A stretch of 64,000 bases of DNA from Brachionus plicatilis (lineage: Eukaryota > Rotifera > Eurotatoria > Ploima > Brachionidae). This document shows positions 1-10,658 of the stretch, in pieces; the stretch's first letter is position 1, and each line of letters opens with the position of its first letter. A program made the position numbers and the translations under genes. The notes below the pieces were generated by a model, which was given only the letters and a program-made list of their open reading frames with translations, did no database searches and was not told the origin of the DNA. The stretch spans positions 1,305,681 through 1,369,680 of the forward strand of contig QEOQ01000253.1 in NCBI GenBank assembly GCA_010279815.1, given 5' to 3'.

Positions 1-1497
1 TGCGCCGATCAAATCTTCGTCTTTTACCAACGGGTTTATGTGTTCTTGCAAATGTTCGAACAAAGACTTTTTTTTGGACGCTACACCATCTGAAAAGGCT
101 TCTTTAGGCCTCCATAAAATATCACTGGGAATGATGTCTAGGCCGTCGAACGCCTTTCTTAGCAAATACTTCTCACATCTGTCCTTAGTCGGAATTTTAT
201 CTTTTCTCGATATCGACAAGTAATACGATGAAAAAAAGTGGTCCAAAAATGGCACTCTTAGTTCCAAACCGTGTGCAGCAGTTGTACGATCAGCTCGGCA
301 AACGTCAAACAAGTACAAGTCATTACAAATACGAAGGCTCTCGTCATGAGCTGCATTCTCATTCGGTGCCTTATAAAAGTAAATATAGCCTTGGCAAACT
401 TCATCGCTTCCTTCTCCCGAAAAAATGACCACAGTGTCAGTATTTTCCTTTATATATTTGCTTATCAAATACATTCCAATCGAAGCTCTAATTGTAGTCA
501 CGTCAAACGACTCCAAGGCTTTGATCACATCTCTAATTGATTCAATAGCATCTTGGGCTGTGAATATAATTTCATGGTGTTCAGTGTTCAGTTGTTTGGC
601 AACTCTTCTCGCAGCCAAAATGTCTGGACTCTCGTGGCTCATTCCAATTGAAAAAGTTTGAATCGGGTAGTTGATGCCAGCTTTGCGGGCCTCGTGAACC
701 ATTAGGCCCGTGATTAGACTTGAATCTAATCCGCCTGATAGCAGACAGCCCATTCTTCTTTGTGACATGAGCCTCATTTTTACCGAGTTGGTCAGAGCAT
801 TTCTAATATTTTCCAAAACATTATCCATCAATTTCACGCTGACGTCATAAGCAGGCAACTGTGTGATTTCATGAAATTTAAACTTTCGTTCGTATCTAAC
901 TTTTCTGTCATTGTTGGCAGCTAAATGAAGCGAGTATTCCTCGAAAGTGCCTGGCTCAACAAATTCAATTTTAAATTTGGCACCCTGGACCAGTTTCAGA
1001 TTCAGCAGTCCTTTGGCTTCGGAGCAAATTCCCAGAGTTCCATTTTCGGTCAGAAGTTTGAAAGCAGGACGCACTCCATACGAGTCTCTACCGCAATACA
1101 ACTTGTTCTCCTTGGTGTCCAAAAGAATGAAGGCAAAAACACCATAGAGATTTTTGCACATGAAATCAATGCCACCCTTATTGTACAAATGGATCAAAGA
1201 CTCGCCATCACAGTTGGTCAAGTAGTCAAAATTGTATTTGGCTTGTAGTTGCTTGTAGTTGTAAATTTCTCCATTGTAGATCATCCAAATATGCGGCATG
1301 CTGACCAAACGAATGGGCTGCATTCCGTTCAGGTCGTCTACAATTGCCAATCTGTGAAAGCCGAATGCACAGTTTTGAAAGTGGTTCACATTTTCAAAAC
1401 GAAAACAGTCCGGTCCCCGGTGCGCTATTTTAAAACAGCATTGAACTTGCTCGTGACAATCCACGTCCGAGCCAAATATGCCCCATATACCACACAT
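1..1497 (-). CDS. ASNS: Asparagine synthetase (glutamine-hydrolysing), C-terminus outside window
   Basis: Makes asparagine from aspartate, glutamine and ATP in the cytosol. One uninterrupted reading frame of 499 codons runs from ATG at 1497 to the window edge. The protein starts MCGIWGIFG, so after Met removal Cys is the N-terminal nucleophile of the class II glutamine amidotransferase domain (about residues 1-200). HRGPD and YNGEIYN, further marks of that domain, follow. The synthetase domain carries the ATP-pyrophosphatase loop LLSGGLDSS near residue 255, then FSGEGSDE and LELRVPFLDH, and WRPKEAFSDG near the edge. Animal ASNS is about 560 residues, so roughly 60 are missing. No intron is visible in this part. 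The identification is certain by family motifs. Confidence 0.97.
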   Translation of the reverse strand, partial: MCGIWGIFGSDVDCHEQVQCCFKIAHRGPDCFRFENVNHFQNCAFGFHRLAIVDDLNGMQPIRLVSMPHIWMIYNGEIYNYKQLQAKYNFDYLTNCDGESLIHLYNKGGIDFMCKNLYGVFAFILLDTKENKLYCGRDSYGVRPAFKLLTENGTLGICSEAKGLLNLKLVQGAKFKIEFVEPGTFEEYSLHLAANNDRKVRYERKFKFHEITQLPAYDVSVKLMDNVLENIRNALTNSVKMRLMSQRRMGCLLSGGLDSSLITGLMVHEARKAGINYPIQTFSIGMSHESPDILAARRVAKQLNTEHHEIIFTAQDAIESIRDVIKALESFDVTTIRASIGMYLISKYIKENTDTVVIFSGEGSDEVCQGYIYFYKAPNENAAHDESLRICNDLYLFDVCRADRTTAAHGLELRVPFLDHFFSSYYLSISRKDKIPTKDRCEKYLLRKAFDGLDIIPSDILWRPKEAFSDGVASKKKSLFEHLQEHINPLVKDEDLIGA

Positions 1498-3174
1498 TTT
1501 GCTATTTATCTTAAAATTTTAGTCTATCAGATGAAAAAAATGACATCTATTTATACTTAACATTTCTATGCTGAAATTTAGTTAAGAAAAATGTACCATT
1601 GAATGAATGGTAGCACGCATGCTAAACGTGAATTTAAATTTAAATTTTCACAACGGTTCAAGAATTGTTTGATTTGAAATTTTTAAAATAGATGATGAAA
1701 CTAGATATTGAATTAAGCAAATATTTAAATAGTCTAATAGAGGAAAGAGTTCAAATAAATGTAATAAAAACTTAAGCTTTTGTTGAATATTTAATTTGTC
1801 TGGTTCCAAAAAACGTGAGTCTACAAGACGCTTTGCTTAATTAAAACTTTTTATTACTTAAACCTAGATGCTAGAAGAGTTAATTTTGTAAAAATCGATA
1901 TTATACTCCATTATGTTTATTATATCCAGGTAGTAATTTTATTAAACAGCATGCAAATTTTTGTCAAGGTGCTTAAGAATTTGCTATTTGGTACTGACAT
2001 TCTTAAATACCGACTATCAAAAAATTTTCCACCTGTTTTTGTTACTCTTTTTACATTTTTGTGTGGTCCATCTTGTTTTGAGAAAAAAAAATCATGTCAT
2101 AGAGTTTAAGATAACATCTCTTTGAAAAGCCAACTTAAGCAAATTTATAGATAAAAGTTTAATCGGAAAAATTTGTGAATTCTGATTTTATTTGAATGCT
2201 TTTTTTTCACAAAATTTCAACTTTAATTCTTGAATAATGAGAAAAAAATAGTGTCGTCCGAAGTGCACAGGCATCCCTAGACACTGGTTTATATTTTTGC
2301 CACTGGTGATACCAGTTCGTATCGTTTAAAGTTCTTTTTATTAATAAAATATTAGTCGACAAAAAATTCTTTTTCCCTTTTTATTTAATTGATTAGTCTT
2401 ACAAAAATTTATTAAAAAAAACATCTGTCTGAAATAAAGAATAAACCCCATTTCAAACTACCAGTATTAATAATCCAAATTATGTTTAAAAAAAAATAAA
2501 GTTTTCGAAAAAAATAAAATTGTGCTTTTTGTATTTTTAATATGAAAATGAATTAAAATAGTTCAGTACCAGAATTATTTTAGTGCTTTTTAAAAATCAA
2601 TTCAGTGATTAGTAAAGATTATTACATTGTAAGAATGTTATTTATTAATATAGTGCATATAAATATTATGGTGAAACTTGTGATTATTTAAAGTGCAGAA
2701 TGTATTTGATGCCTTTTAATATTAAATACATTATACAATAGAATTATTAGATAAAAAATCATTCGAAAATATATAAAAACTTAAATCGAAATTAAAATAA
2801 ATAAAAAATTATTTTTTAAATAATAAATTGATTAATTTTTTGTGTTTTAATTACAAAATATATGCAATGTTGAAATAACATCGAAAAAGTGCGATGTTTC
2901 AATTATTTTTTTCAGTTTCAAATAAAAAAATAATTTTATGTTAACATTGCAAGCGTGAAAAACTTTGTTTGTTTTTTTATAAATTTTTACTTTGGGTTTA
3001 CGATATAATGACCCTTAAGGTAATATTTGTAATTTAAAAAACTATCTACGCTCTGTCTTCCATATTTTATAAATTTATTCTTTGTTAAAATACATCAAAC
3101 CAATTATCAACGTCAATTATCACTAAAGACATAATTCATAAAGAAAAAAAACAAAGTTTTTCCAGTCTAGTCGG

Positions 3175-3242
3175 TTAGGTGAACTATGGTTCATCTATTA
3201 CTGGAACAATTCTTGTTCTCAGGTTTTATGAACCATTAGTTC
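3175..3242. repeat. Short inverted repeat with GTTCACCT-type arms
   Basis: The left arm TAGGTGAACTATGGTTCAT is matched by the right arm ATGAACCATTAGTTCACCTA with one inserted base. Further GTTCATCT words follow to about 3290. The GTTCACCT word is shared with the arms of the 739-bp element at 58542-59280, so this may be a degraded relative, but only the short word is common. Confidence 0.45.
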
Positions 3243-4499
3243 ACCTAATCTAAAAATTGTTCATCTAAATTGATATTTTTTCATCTATTTAGAAAAAAGC
3301 TTAATGTACCGTATACCCTTGCAAATAGATGCATGCACCAAAAACCAAAACTCAGGTTTTAGCCCAAGCATCACGTTACATCTCGCCCATGTTAAACTTC
3401 CCCGCCTTTTGATGCGTGCATTAAAATGCAGATTTTTGGTGTTTAACGCCGCATTAACTCATGAAAATCGAATTTAGATGCTGCATCAATAATCAAGTTT
3501 TTTCTTAGCTCTTTAGCAATATTTTCTAAATTATATAATATATATATTTTTTAGACATTCTATTTTGTCGATGACTTTATTATTTATTTTATATTTTGAA
3601 AAAACATTTTAAAATATATTAATAGTTAAAATAATAAATGGCCATCAATTAATGGACTGACAAAAAAACTACATATGATGACAAATAAATTAATTGACTG
3701 ATAAAAAAATGATTTAAGTGGCAAAAATACTTTTTTGACTATTTAATCATTTTTACAACATATTAATGATTTTGAGGTGACAATAAAAATCAAATCTTGA
3801 ACTATAGCACCAAAATCGGAAGGAAGTTCAAGACGATTATGACAAACCGTTTTGTCCAATTCTCATCATCGAGCTAGAGTCAACTATGAAAAAACGTCAC
3901 AATTTAAGTTCATTCCTTACAATCTTAGAGAATTATATTATTAAATGGCTTAATTAGAATTAAAATAAAATAAAATCTATCTATAAAATAGGTTTTATTT
4001 TGCCAGTGCAAAATTATTAAATAGTCATCTCAATATATATATATTTGTCAGTCGTTTAGTTTGTTTGTTTGTTTTTATAGTTAGCTAAAATAGATTAAAT
4101 TAGTCACCACTTTTAAATATTTCTGTCACCTTAAAAAAATTAAAATTGCCACCCCAAAAAATTTAAGCCCTAATATATTAAAAAAAAGTATTTACTAAAA
4201 TTACTAACAGTCTCGAATCGGCTTTTTGAATTGAGTGAGAGATATGTTGGGACAGGACTGAATAATTCTATTCAATTGGTTGTAAGACTGGTGAAGGAAT
4301 ACAAAGAAGGTTTCGAATCAAGATATATTGAATACCCAACTCCATTGTGTAATTGCTACCTTACTATTTCTTCTTTTTTTCCTGAAACTTGAAGTATTTA
4401 AACATGTGCCACATGTAACAATCTATTCCAATTTATGTCTTTTCAACTTTCATTTTTTTTAGCTTATTTACTTTATTTTGATTCTTTTTTTATCTCATT

Positions 4500-4572
4500 T
4501 TATTAACTTTAATCTTATTTTTATTTTATTTTATTTTATTTTTATTATTATTTTTATTTTATTTTTTTTTAA
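4500..4572. repeat. Low-complexity (TTTTA)n tract
   Basis: Imperfect tandem TTTTA/ATTTT units seen directly. No gene or structure associated. Confidence 0.7.
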
Positions 4573-4887
4573 TTTTTAACTTATTCTGAAGGAGCTTTAG
4601 CTCGGTACGGAAAACAAATAAATAAAACTGTTTTTTAAAAAATCCTTTTGTCAATTAAAATAATAATTAGACTCCAACTTAGTTCTTCATTTCATTAATA
4701 TTTATAATATAACTATTTTTTTTTAATGAAGACAAAAAATACTGCCTAAAGAAAAAAAAAGAAAAATTTTGCAATTCGCGAATTATTTTGAAATTTTTTA
4801 CAAAAAAATTGAAAAAAAATTTGGATTTATAATTTATTTTGCCAAAGATTTCAAACATGGTTAAAAACAAAAATAAAAATAAATTAA

Positions 4888-6629
4888 ATGGTAACTTTTA
4901 TTTGACCTAATAAACATTTCCCAAATTTTCCCTTTACTTTAAAAGAGCATTCAGGCCTGTCTACCCATGAACTTATGGTAAAAACAGTGTCAGAAATCAT
5001 TAAAGAATTAATTGAGGCCAATGAAAAAAATGAATCCGTAGATCTGAACAAAATAAAATGCAAAGCTTCGGCAAAATACGGCTTACCCATTCAACCCCGG
5101 TTAACCGACATAATATCTGCAGTTCCATTGCAGTATAAAAAAGTCCTTTTGCCAAAATTGAGAGCTAAGCCTGTTCGAACAGCTTCTGGAGTAATTAAAT
5201 AAAATTTTTTTCATTTTCAGCCTATATTCTAAATTGTAAATAGATTGCCGTGGTGGCTGTAATGTGCAAGCCTCATCGATGCCCTCACATAGCCATGACT
5301 GGCAACATTTGTGTCTATTGTCCAGGTGGTCCTGACTCCGACTTTGAGTATTCTACCCAGTCTTACACTGGCTACGAACCAACATCAATGAGAGCCATCA
5401 GAGCCCGCTACAATCCATATCTCCAAACAAAACACAGACTTGAACAGCTCAAGCAGCTTGGTCATTCAGTAGACAAGGTGGAATTTATTATCATGGGCGG
5501 GACATTTATGTGCTTGGGCGAAGACTATCGTGACTACTTTATCCGAAACCTACATGACGCTTTATCTGGCCACACAAGCAACAGTGTTCAAGAAGCAGTG
5601 AAATATTCTGAAAAAAGTACAACAAAATGCATCGGCATTACCATTGAAACTAGGCCTGATTACTGTTTAAAAAAACATCTGAGTGACATGTTGAGCTATG
5701 GATGCACGCGTTTGGAGATTGGGGTGCAATCTGTTTATGAAGATGTGGCCAGAGACACCAATCGAGGCCACACAGTCAAAGCTGTTTGTGAATCCTTTCA
5801 AATGTCAAAAGACGCTGGCTTCAAGGTAGTGGTGCACATGATGCCTAACTTGCCTAATGTGGACATGGAAAGAGACATGCTTCAGTTCATTGAGTTCTTC
5901 GAAAATCCAGCATTTAGATCCGATGGTTTAAAGCTATATCCCACTTTGGTAATTAGAGGAACTGGACTCTACGAATTATGGAAGTGTGGCAGATACAAAA
6001 GCTATCCGCCAAGCATGCTGGTGGATCTTGTGGCAAAAATATTGGCCCTGGTTCCACCGTGGACTAGAGTTTATCGTGTGCAGAGAGATATTCCGATGCC
6101 TCTGGTCAGCTCTGGTGTTGAGCATGGAAATTTGAGAGAGTTGGCGTTGGCGAGGATGAAAGAGCTCGGCTTGCAGTGTCGAGATGTTAGAACTAGAGAG
6201 GTAGGCATACAGGAAATTCACAACAAAGTTAAGCCTTATGAAATTGAGTTGATCAGGCGAGATTATGTAGCTAATGGTGGATGGGAAACGTTTTTGGCCT
6301 ATGAAGATCCAGAGCAGGATATTCTAATTGGTTTGCTGCGTTTGAGAAAGTGTTCACCTGATACATTCAGGCCTGAGCTGAAAGGTGGATGCTCAATTGT
6401 CAGAGAGTTGCACGTTTATGGAAGTGTTGTGCCGGTGAATGCAAAAGATCCTAGCAAGTTTCAGCATCAAGGATTTGGTATTTTGTTGATGGAAGAGGCA
6501 GAACGAATTGCTAGGGAAGAACACGAGTCTGTTAAAATTAGTGTGATTTCAGGTGTTGGAACTAGAAATTATTACCGAAAACTTGGCTATGAACTTGATG
6601 GACCTTATATGTCTAAAATGCTTGTTTGA
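4888..6629 (+). CDS. ELP3: Elongator complex protein 3 (radical SAM / acetyltransferase)
   Basis: Catalytic subunit of Elongator, which makes cm5U-type modifications at tRNA wobble uridine 34. Main exon 5244-6629 and the preceding exon 4948-5190 join over a 53-nt intron (5191-5243) to give [18 protein letters not shown], exactly the family junction. The radical SAM cluster is in [19 protein letters not shown]; next to it is [14 protein letters not shown]. The C-terminal GNAT domain has [28 protein letters not shown] and [18 protein letters not shown]. The start is less certain. The open frame continues upstream of ATG 4975 (GLSTHEL, like human DLSPAEL), and an intron 4891-4947 using the second AG of AAAAGAG would place ATG 4888-4890 in frame as a start-codon-only coding exon. 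If instead 4975 is the start, the protein loses about nine residues. Length is near 550, as in the family. Confidence 0.96.
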
Positions 6630-6643
6630 TTGAATTTTTTTTT

Positions 6644-6649
6644 AATAAA
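6644..6649 (+). terminator. ELP3 polyadenylation signal
   Basis: AATAAA lies 15 nt after the ELP3 stop codon. Canonical hexamer in the expected place; cleavage site not determinable. Confidence 0.6.
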
Positions 6650-7194
6650 AGATTTAAATTTTTTTCTAGTTTATTTCAAAACAAGGAGTATTTACAATAA
6701 TTGCACGAATTTGAGCAAAAATTTTTTTTAATGATTTGAATAAAAATACAAAGTAGAAGAGATTTTTAGAAAAAGAATAAATTGGAATTATTTACATGAG
6801 TCAAATCTACTTTTGACAACTGTTAAATGAAAAAAATATTTTTTATATCATATATTTTGTAATCTTTTCTTAAGTATTCAAATACTTTTTTAAATAATTG
6901 GTTATTGAAATTTTGTTTGACAAAAAATAACTTACGCTTGTGATCTATTTGTTTGATTGACTTCAATTTTAGCACTTGGTTGTTCAAAGGTTTTGTTATG
7001 GTAAATTTACTGCGCCCAAATCGTTGTACTAAAATATTATTATCTATTAAATTCCTTCAAACTGCAATCATTAATAGAGATATTATCTAAATAATAATTT
7101 TTCTTAAATTTATCAAATTATCAAATATCGTGTATACATATTTGTATTGACTTTTTTTATTCAATTTATCTTCTTTTTTATTTTATTTTATAGA

Positions 7195-7225
7195 TCACCA
7201 GAATTGGCGTTAATTGAACCAATAA
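7195..7225 (-). repeat. Dispersed repeat copy: related empty site of the 58.5-kb element
   Basis: The reverse strand reads TTCAATTAACGCCAATTCTGG, the same sequence that is split by the insertion at 58542-59280, where the flanks read TTCAATTAACGCCAATTC and GCCAATTCTGGCGATG. This copy has no insertion and one copy of the 8-mer. It therefore serves as an in-window related empty site. Confidence 0.6.
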
Positions 7226-7303
7226 ATTAGCTAAATAATATCTAAAGATTGACTGTGAGATAAGAAAGCTATGGTATATAAATAAAGGCCTATAGTTTAT
7301 TTT

Positions 7304-7449
7304 AAAAAAATTTTTAGTTGGACTCCCAAAAAAATGAAAATTAGGTTTTCGAAGGACGTTTCAACGCAATTATTCTCTGGCGATTTCTTTCTGTGAGTAA
7401 TCGCCATAATTTTCATTTTTTTGGGAGTCCAACTAAAAATTTTTTTTTT
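7304..7449. mobile_element. 146-bp foldback MITE-like element
   Basis: Two 40-nt arms that are close to perfect reverse complements, with core AGTTGGACTCCCAAAAAAAT at left (7304-7343) and its complement at right (7407-7449), flank a 63-nt loop. The loop itself has a small TGGCGATT/AATCGCCA stem. Because the arms run into A/T tracts I cannot define a target duplication. The family is unknown. Confidence 0.7.
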
Positions 7450-7834
7450 AATATTATCAATATAATTATTATATTCAAAATTTAAATCAAATTATGTTTT
7501 TTTGAAACTTTATTTATATTATATAATTTTATATAAAATAGAGCTAAAATTCAAAATAGTAAAACCACAGATTTGTCCAGAATTTTGTCTAGTTTATTAA
7601 AAAAAAATTTGTGTGTTTTAAAAAAATAAGTGACCCCTGGTACTACACAGAATTCAAGTGAAAAAAAGCATTGTTTTTGGCTTTTTTTAATATAAAAATT
7701 GACACACCTTTTTTATGAAAAAAAATAATTTTATATTCTTTCAGAATTTATATGATTATAAAAAAATTTTAATTTTATCATTGAGAACCTGGGTCTGATA
7801 GAACTATAATTTTTAAAGGGATAGTTATATTTTA

Positions 7835-8214
7835 GAGTCCTTGGTATAAATTTTTTTTTTGGGACTCCGAAAAAAAATAGGACGCAGTTTACGAATTTCA
7901 GGTCAAAAATTAGAAATTAAGATAGCACTTAAGTTTTGAATAGCTTGAAATTTAGATTGTTATTTTTTTGTTGAGTAAAAACAAAAATTGTGGTGTTTAA
8001 GTCGATTTTTTACAATTGAAAAATATTTTTCTGCAAAAAACTCCAACCAAACAATTTCCAATTATCCAATGTTTTAAAAACTTTTTTTTATTTATCAAAT
8101 TTTAAAATTAATACAAATTAATCTTTTACTAAATCCATTTACAAGCAATTTTTGAAATAAAAAAATTCGATAAAAGAATGGTCTCGTCCATTTCGTTATA
8201 CCAAGGTTTGACTG
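7835..8214. mobile_element. Possible pogo/Tc1-like non-autonomous element
   Basis: The right end, read on the minus strand, is TACAGTCAAACCTTGGTATA, the kind of terminus seen in pogo/Tc1-mariner elements that insert at TA. The left end at 7833 reads TAGAGTCCTTGGTATAAA, a diverged match, and both ends have TA outside. No transposase reading frame lies between. Left boundary is weak. Confidence 0.4.
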
Positions 8215-8522
8215 TATTATTATTCTAAATAATCAAAACTTATATTTAATTCTATTTTAAAATCTATTTTTTAGGTCATTAAACAGATATTTTTATTTTT
8301 ATTTTTTTTTAATTTTGAATTTAAAATTGAACTGAAAATAAATGGATATTCGGAAAAGTAAAATATATTATTTATTCTAAATATATACTTATATTTAATC
8401 AAAAAAAAAAAGATGATAAAATTAAGTCGAATTAGTAGAAGAAATAAAGGTATTATGTTTTTCAAGTAGCCATTAATATTCAATTAAATTAGAAGAAAAA
8501 AACTAAAAATTTCGATGAAATC

Positions 8523-9030
8523 TTAAATGTTGTGCACCAAAAGTCTGAACGATTCGTTCAAAATGAACCAAGTATTGTTCGAGTTTCTAAGATAGAAACT
8601 TTGCGTGAAAGAGTGAGCAGGATCACTGTCGGTTTGCAATCGGCCGATGACATAAATCATAATTCCGTTTTCAACAGTGGTTTGTGTGTCGACCGCGGTA
8701 ATCATACGTGTGACTTTTTGAAACGATAAATTCTTTTTTTTTTAAATAAATAAAATAAAAAATGAAACCAAAAATTAGATTTTTACTCTTAATTTTTCGA
8801 CGATTGCTTGTTGACCCTTGACTAAATTTCCCTCGAAAGACATTTGAGATGTTTCACTATCCGGCACCTTACAATCACTACAAGTCAAATTGGTCCAAAA
8901 AAAAAGGAAAAAAAATTACATAAAAATTCGAGAGATTTTCTCTCGGTCCATTGTCAAAAATATTGTAGTATGCCTGGACAAATGCATTTCCGATTTCTCT
9001 GCCTTGATCAACGGTTAGTTTATCAGTCAT
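8523..9030 (-). CDS. NUTF2: Nuclear transport factor 2
   Basis: Small cytosolic/nuclear-pore protein that imports RanGDP. Three exons on the minus strand: 9030-8920 (37 codons), 8867-8787 (27 codons) and 8732-8523 (69 codons plus stop), all phase 0, giving 133 residues against about 127 in the family. The introns are 52 and 54 nt. The joined protein follows NTF2 closely: IGNAFVQAYYNIFDNG, then FEGNLVKGQQAIVEKLR, then SFQKVTRMITAVDTQTT and the C-terminus FRLLVHNI. The first acceptor is the downstream AG (GATTGTAAG), because the upstream TTGTAG would put stops in frame. It lies head to head with AIMP2, 282 bp apart, so the two may share a promoter. Confidence 0.95.
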
Positions 9031-9312
9031 TTTCAACTAAAAATTGAATAATCTCTAAGTCGAAGCTTTCTCCGGCGGTTGAAATAAAATAAAACTTTTT
9101 TGCAATTATTTCAACTGAATGCAAAAATAAAAAACTAAATTGCAAAATTAAAGTCTACTTTCTAGAACATGTGCTAACGTCACATCCCATTGTAAGCGTT
9201 TACAGAGTTTTTTTCAAAGCAAAAGAAATAAATCAGACAAAAACTAAACATAGTCTATTTTAGCTTTAAAAATTTATTTATTTTTTTAACTCAAAATTAA
9301 AAATTTGGTACA
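9031..9312. promoter_or_regulatory. Shared intergenic region of divergent NTF2 and AIMP2
   Basis: Only 282 bp separate the two start codons, so this interval must hold both 5' UTRs and promoters. No TATA box or other motif can be called with confidence in the AT-rich sequence. Confidence 0.5.
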
Positions 9313-10658
9313 ATGTATAAAGTTAAACCATTTGAGGACAAAATTGCCATCTCATGTATTCCAACATGTATTTACAAAACAAAATGCTATTTCGATTCAA
9401 CTAATTTGAAATTTGATGATGAACTGGCTGCTCCAATGGCCGACTTAGTAAGTTCTATTTGCTCTTTCTAACACTGAAAATCTGTTCTCTGTAGGCACAT
9501 TGTACTCATAAATAGAACCATTTTTTGATATTTTTCTACTTTTTCCCACCACCTCTTCACTCAGCACACAATTATTGTAAAAGTCCAAAAAACTGTACAA
9601 AAAATAGTCTGTTGCATCGCACGAATTCAAAAAATTGGTAAAATACCTCGAATATGAAAACTTAATGGTGTTTATTCTATTTTTTAGATAACTCAAATCA
9701 ATTTGAATTAAATTGATTTCTCTTTCTAAATAGTTGTCAAAATCCATCTAAAAATTAAAAAAAATTAATTAATTTTCTATTTTAAAAAAGAGCCTGGTTG
9801 AATTGGAAGAACTGACCAAACAGCAGGACAAACAATTCAGGAGACTCGAACGTCTGATTAACAGATCCAACGAGTTGTGTGATGATCTAAAATTGTCTGA
9901 CCTGGTCATACCAAATGTTAAAATGGAAAATGATGAAGCTAACAAGTTGGAACAGGTGTTTGAAAAACAGGAGGCTTTATTCAAAAAAATAGAAAATTTG
10001 ACCCTAAAAGTGAAACAAACATGTGAAGAAATGGGATTCAAAAATCTTTTGGGAGATTTTGAAAAAATGAGCATTAAATCAGCCGAAATTAAGACCAAAG
10101 AGAAAAGACAGTCATTCAAGGTTGACCTAGCGCCTTTCAAAAGCATAGACAGAGCTAGTTCAAAATTATTGACTGACCGTAATGTAGAAGACTTAGTAGT
10201 TTATGCTGATCCCTTTGCTATTCCGCTAGAATTGATTAACTTGTTCGATATTTTGTCGCTAAATGCCAAAGTCTTTGCCAAATTTCATATCCACAGTTCT
10301 TTATCCAATGGATTAGCCAATGATCTAGAAAATAAATTATTGAATATTGAGGACCTGTTCGAAAGATTGAGACTTGGGCTAAATAACAATCGAGTCGATT
10401 ATGATTTAGGCTTTACATTTATTTGGAGAAAAAGTAATGCTTACCTAGGATTTTTATTTTTATTTTAATTTTTTTATTTATCAAGTGGAATCAAATGAGC
10501 CTAAATTGAAATTTTCTAATGGAAATTTTACAAGTGGTGAAGGAAAAATAGTTGATTACGTTAATGAATTATTGCCTCAGGCCAAAAGAGTTTCTAAGGA
10601 AAGTTTAAAGAAAAATCAAGCTTCGAGTCCGCTTTTGAAAATTTTAAAGTCATTTTAA
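9313..10658 (+). CDS. AIMP2: Aminoacyl-tRNA synthetase complex scaffold protein AIMP2 (p38)
   Basis: Scaffold of the cytosolic multi-tRNA-synthetase complex. Three exons: 9313-9447, 9791-10433 and 10486-10658, giving 316 residues. The N-terminus MYKVKPFEDK with PTCIYK matches the family start (MYQVKPY, PTCMY), which in other animals binds LysRS. A coiled-coil segment (about residues 47-130) follows, then the thioredoxin-like half of the GST-like domain ending in DYDLGFTFIWRK (human DYQLGFTLIWKN). Exon 3 adds KLKFSNGNFTSGEGKIVDYVNELL, matching human MKFSIQ plus GEGNIARFLFSLF, and then stops. About 90 residues of the human helical GST half are absent, while the middle is longer. A further exon after 10658 cannot be excluded: 10706-10798 has an open helical stretch, but the only donor is poor. 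Intron 1 (343 nt) contains an antisense ORF. Confidence 0.9.
9445..9747 (-). CDS. Hypothetical 100-residue ORF nested antisense in AIMP2 intron 1
   Basis: The ORF fills nearly the whole intron, and its stop codon (9447-9445) overlaps the last three bases of AIMP2 exon 1. The composition is protein-like rather than the Lys/Asn/Ile/Phe mixture of random AT-rich ORFs: it is rich in Asp, Glu, Tyr and Ser, with helical heptad-like spacing in the N-terminal half (YLEREINLIQIDLSYLKNRI) and a basic/polar C-terminus. I do not recognise a family. It could be a real nested gene, or a chance ORF; no neighbour suggests a role. Confidence 0.45.
   Translation of the reverse strand: MDFDNYLEREINLIQIDLSYLKNRINTIKFSYSRYFTNFLNSCDATDYFLYSFLDFYNNCVLSEEVVGKSRKISKNGSIYEYNVPTENRFSVLERANRTY

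Larger units (their letters stand above)
1498..4887. other. Intergenic, AT-rich, no gene seen
   Basis: This stretch separates the divergently transcribed ASNS and ELP3 genes and probably holds both promoters. Short chance ORFs only. It contains an imperfect 20-nt inverted repeat at 3175-3242 (TAGGTGAACTATGGTTCAT and its complement), a less AT-rich patch at 3300-3480 and another at 4200-4360 that look like old repeat remnants, and simple (TTTTA)n DNA at about 4500-4572. A segment at 4590-4640 ending in AAATAAATAAAA resembles the poly(A) end of a retroposed sequence, but I cannot classify it. Confidence 0.6.
6630..8522. other. Intergenic between ELP3 and NTF2 (convergent 3' ends)
   Basis: No coding sequence recognised. 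Two inverted-repeat elements (7304-7449 and about 7835-8214) and a short repeat at 7195-7225 that matches the target sequence of the 58.5-kb element are listed separately. The remainder is AT-rich low-complexity DNA. Confidence 0.6.
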
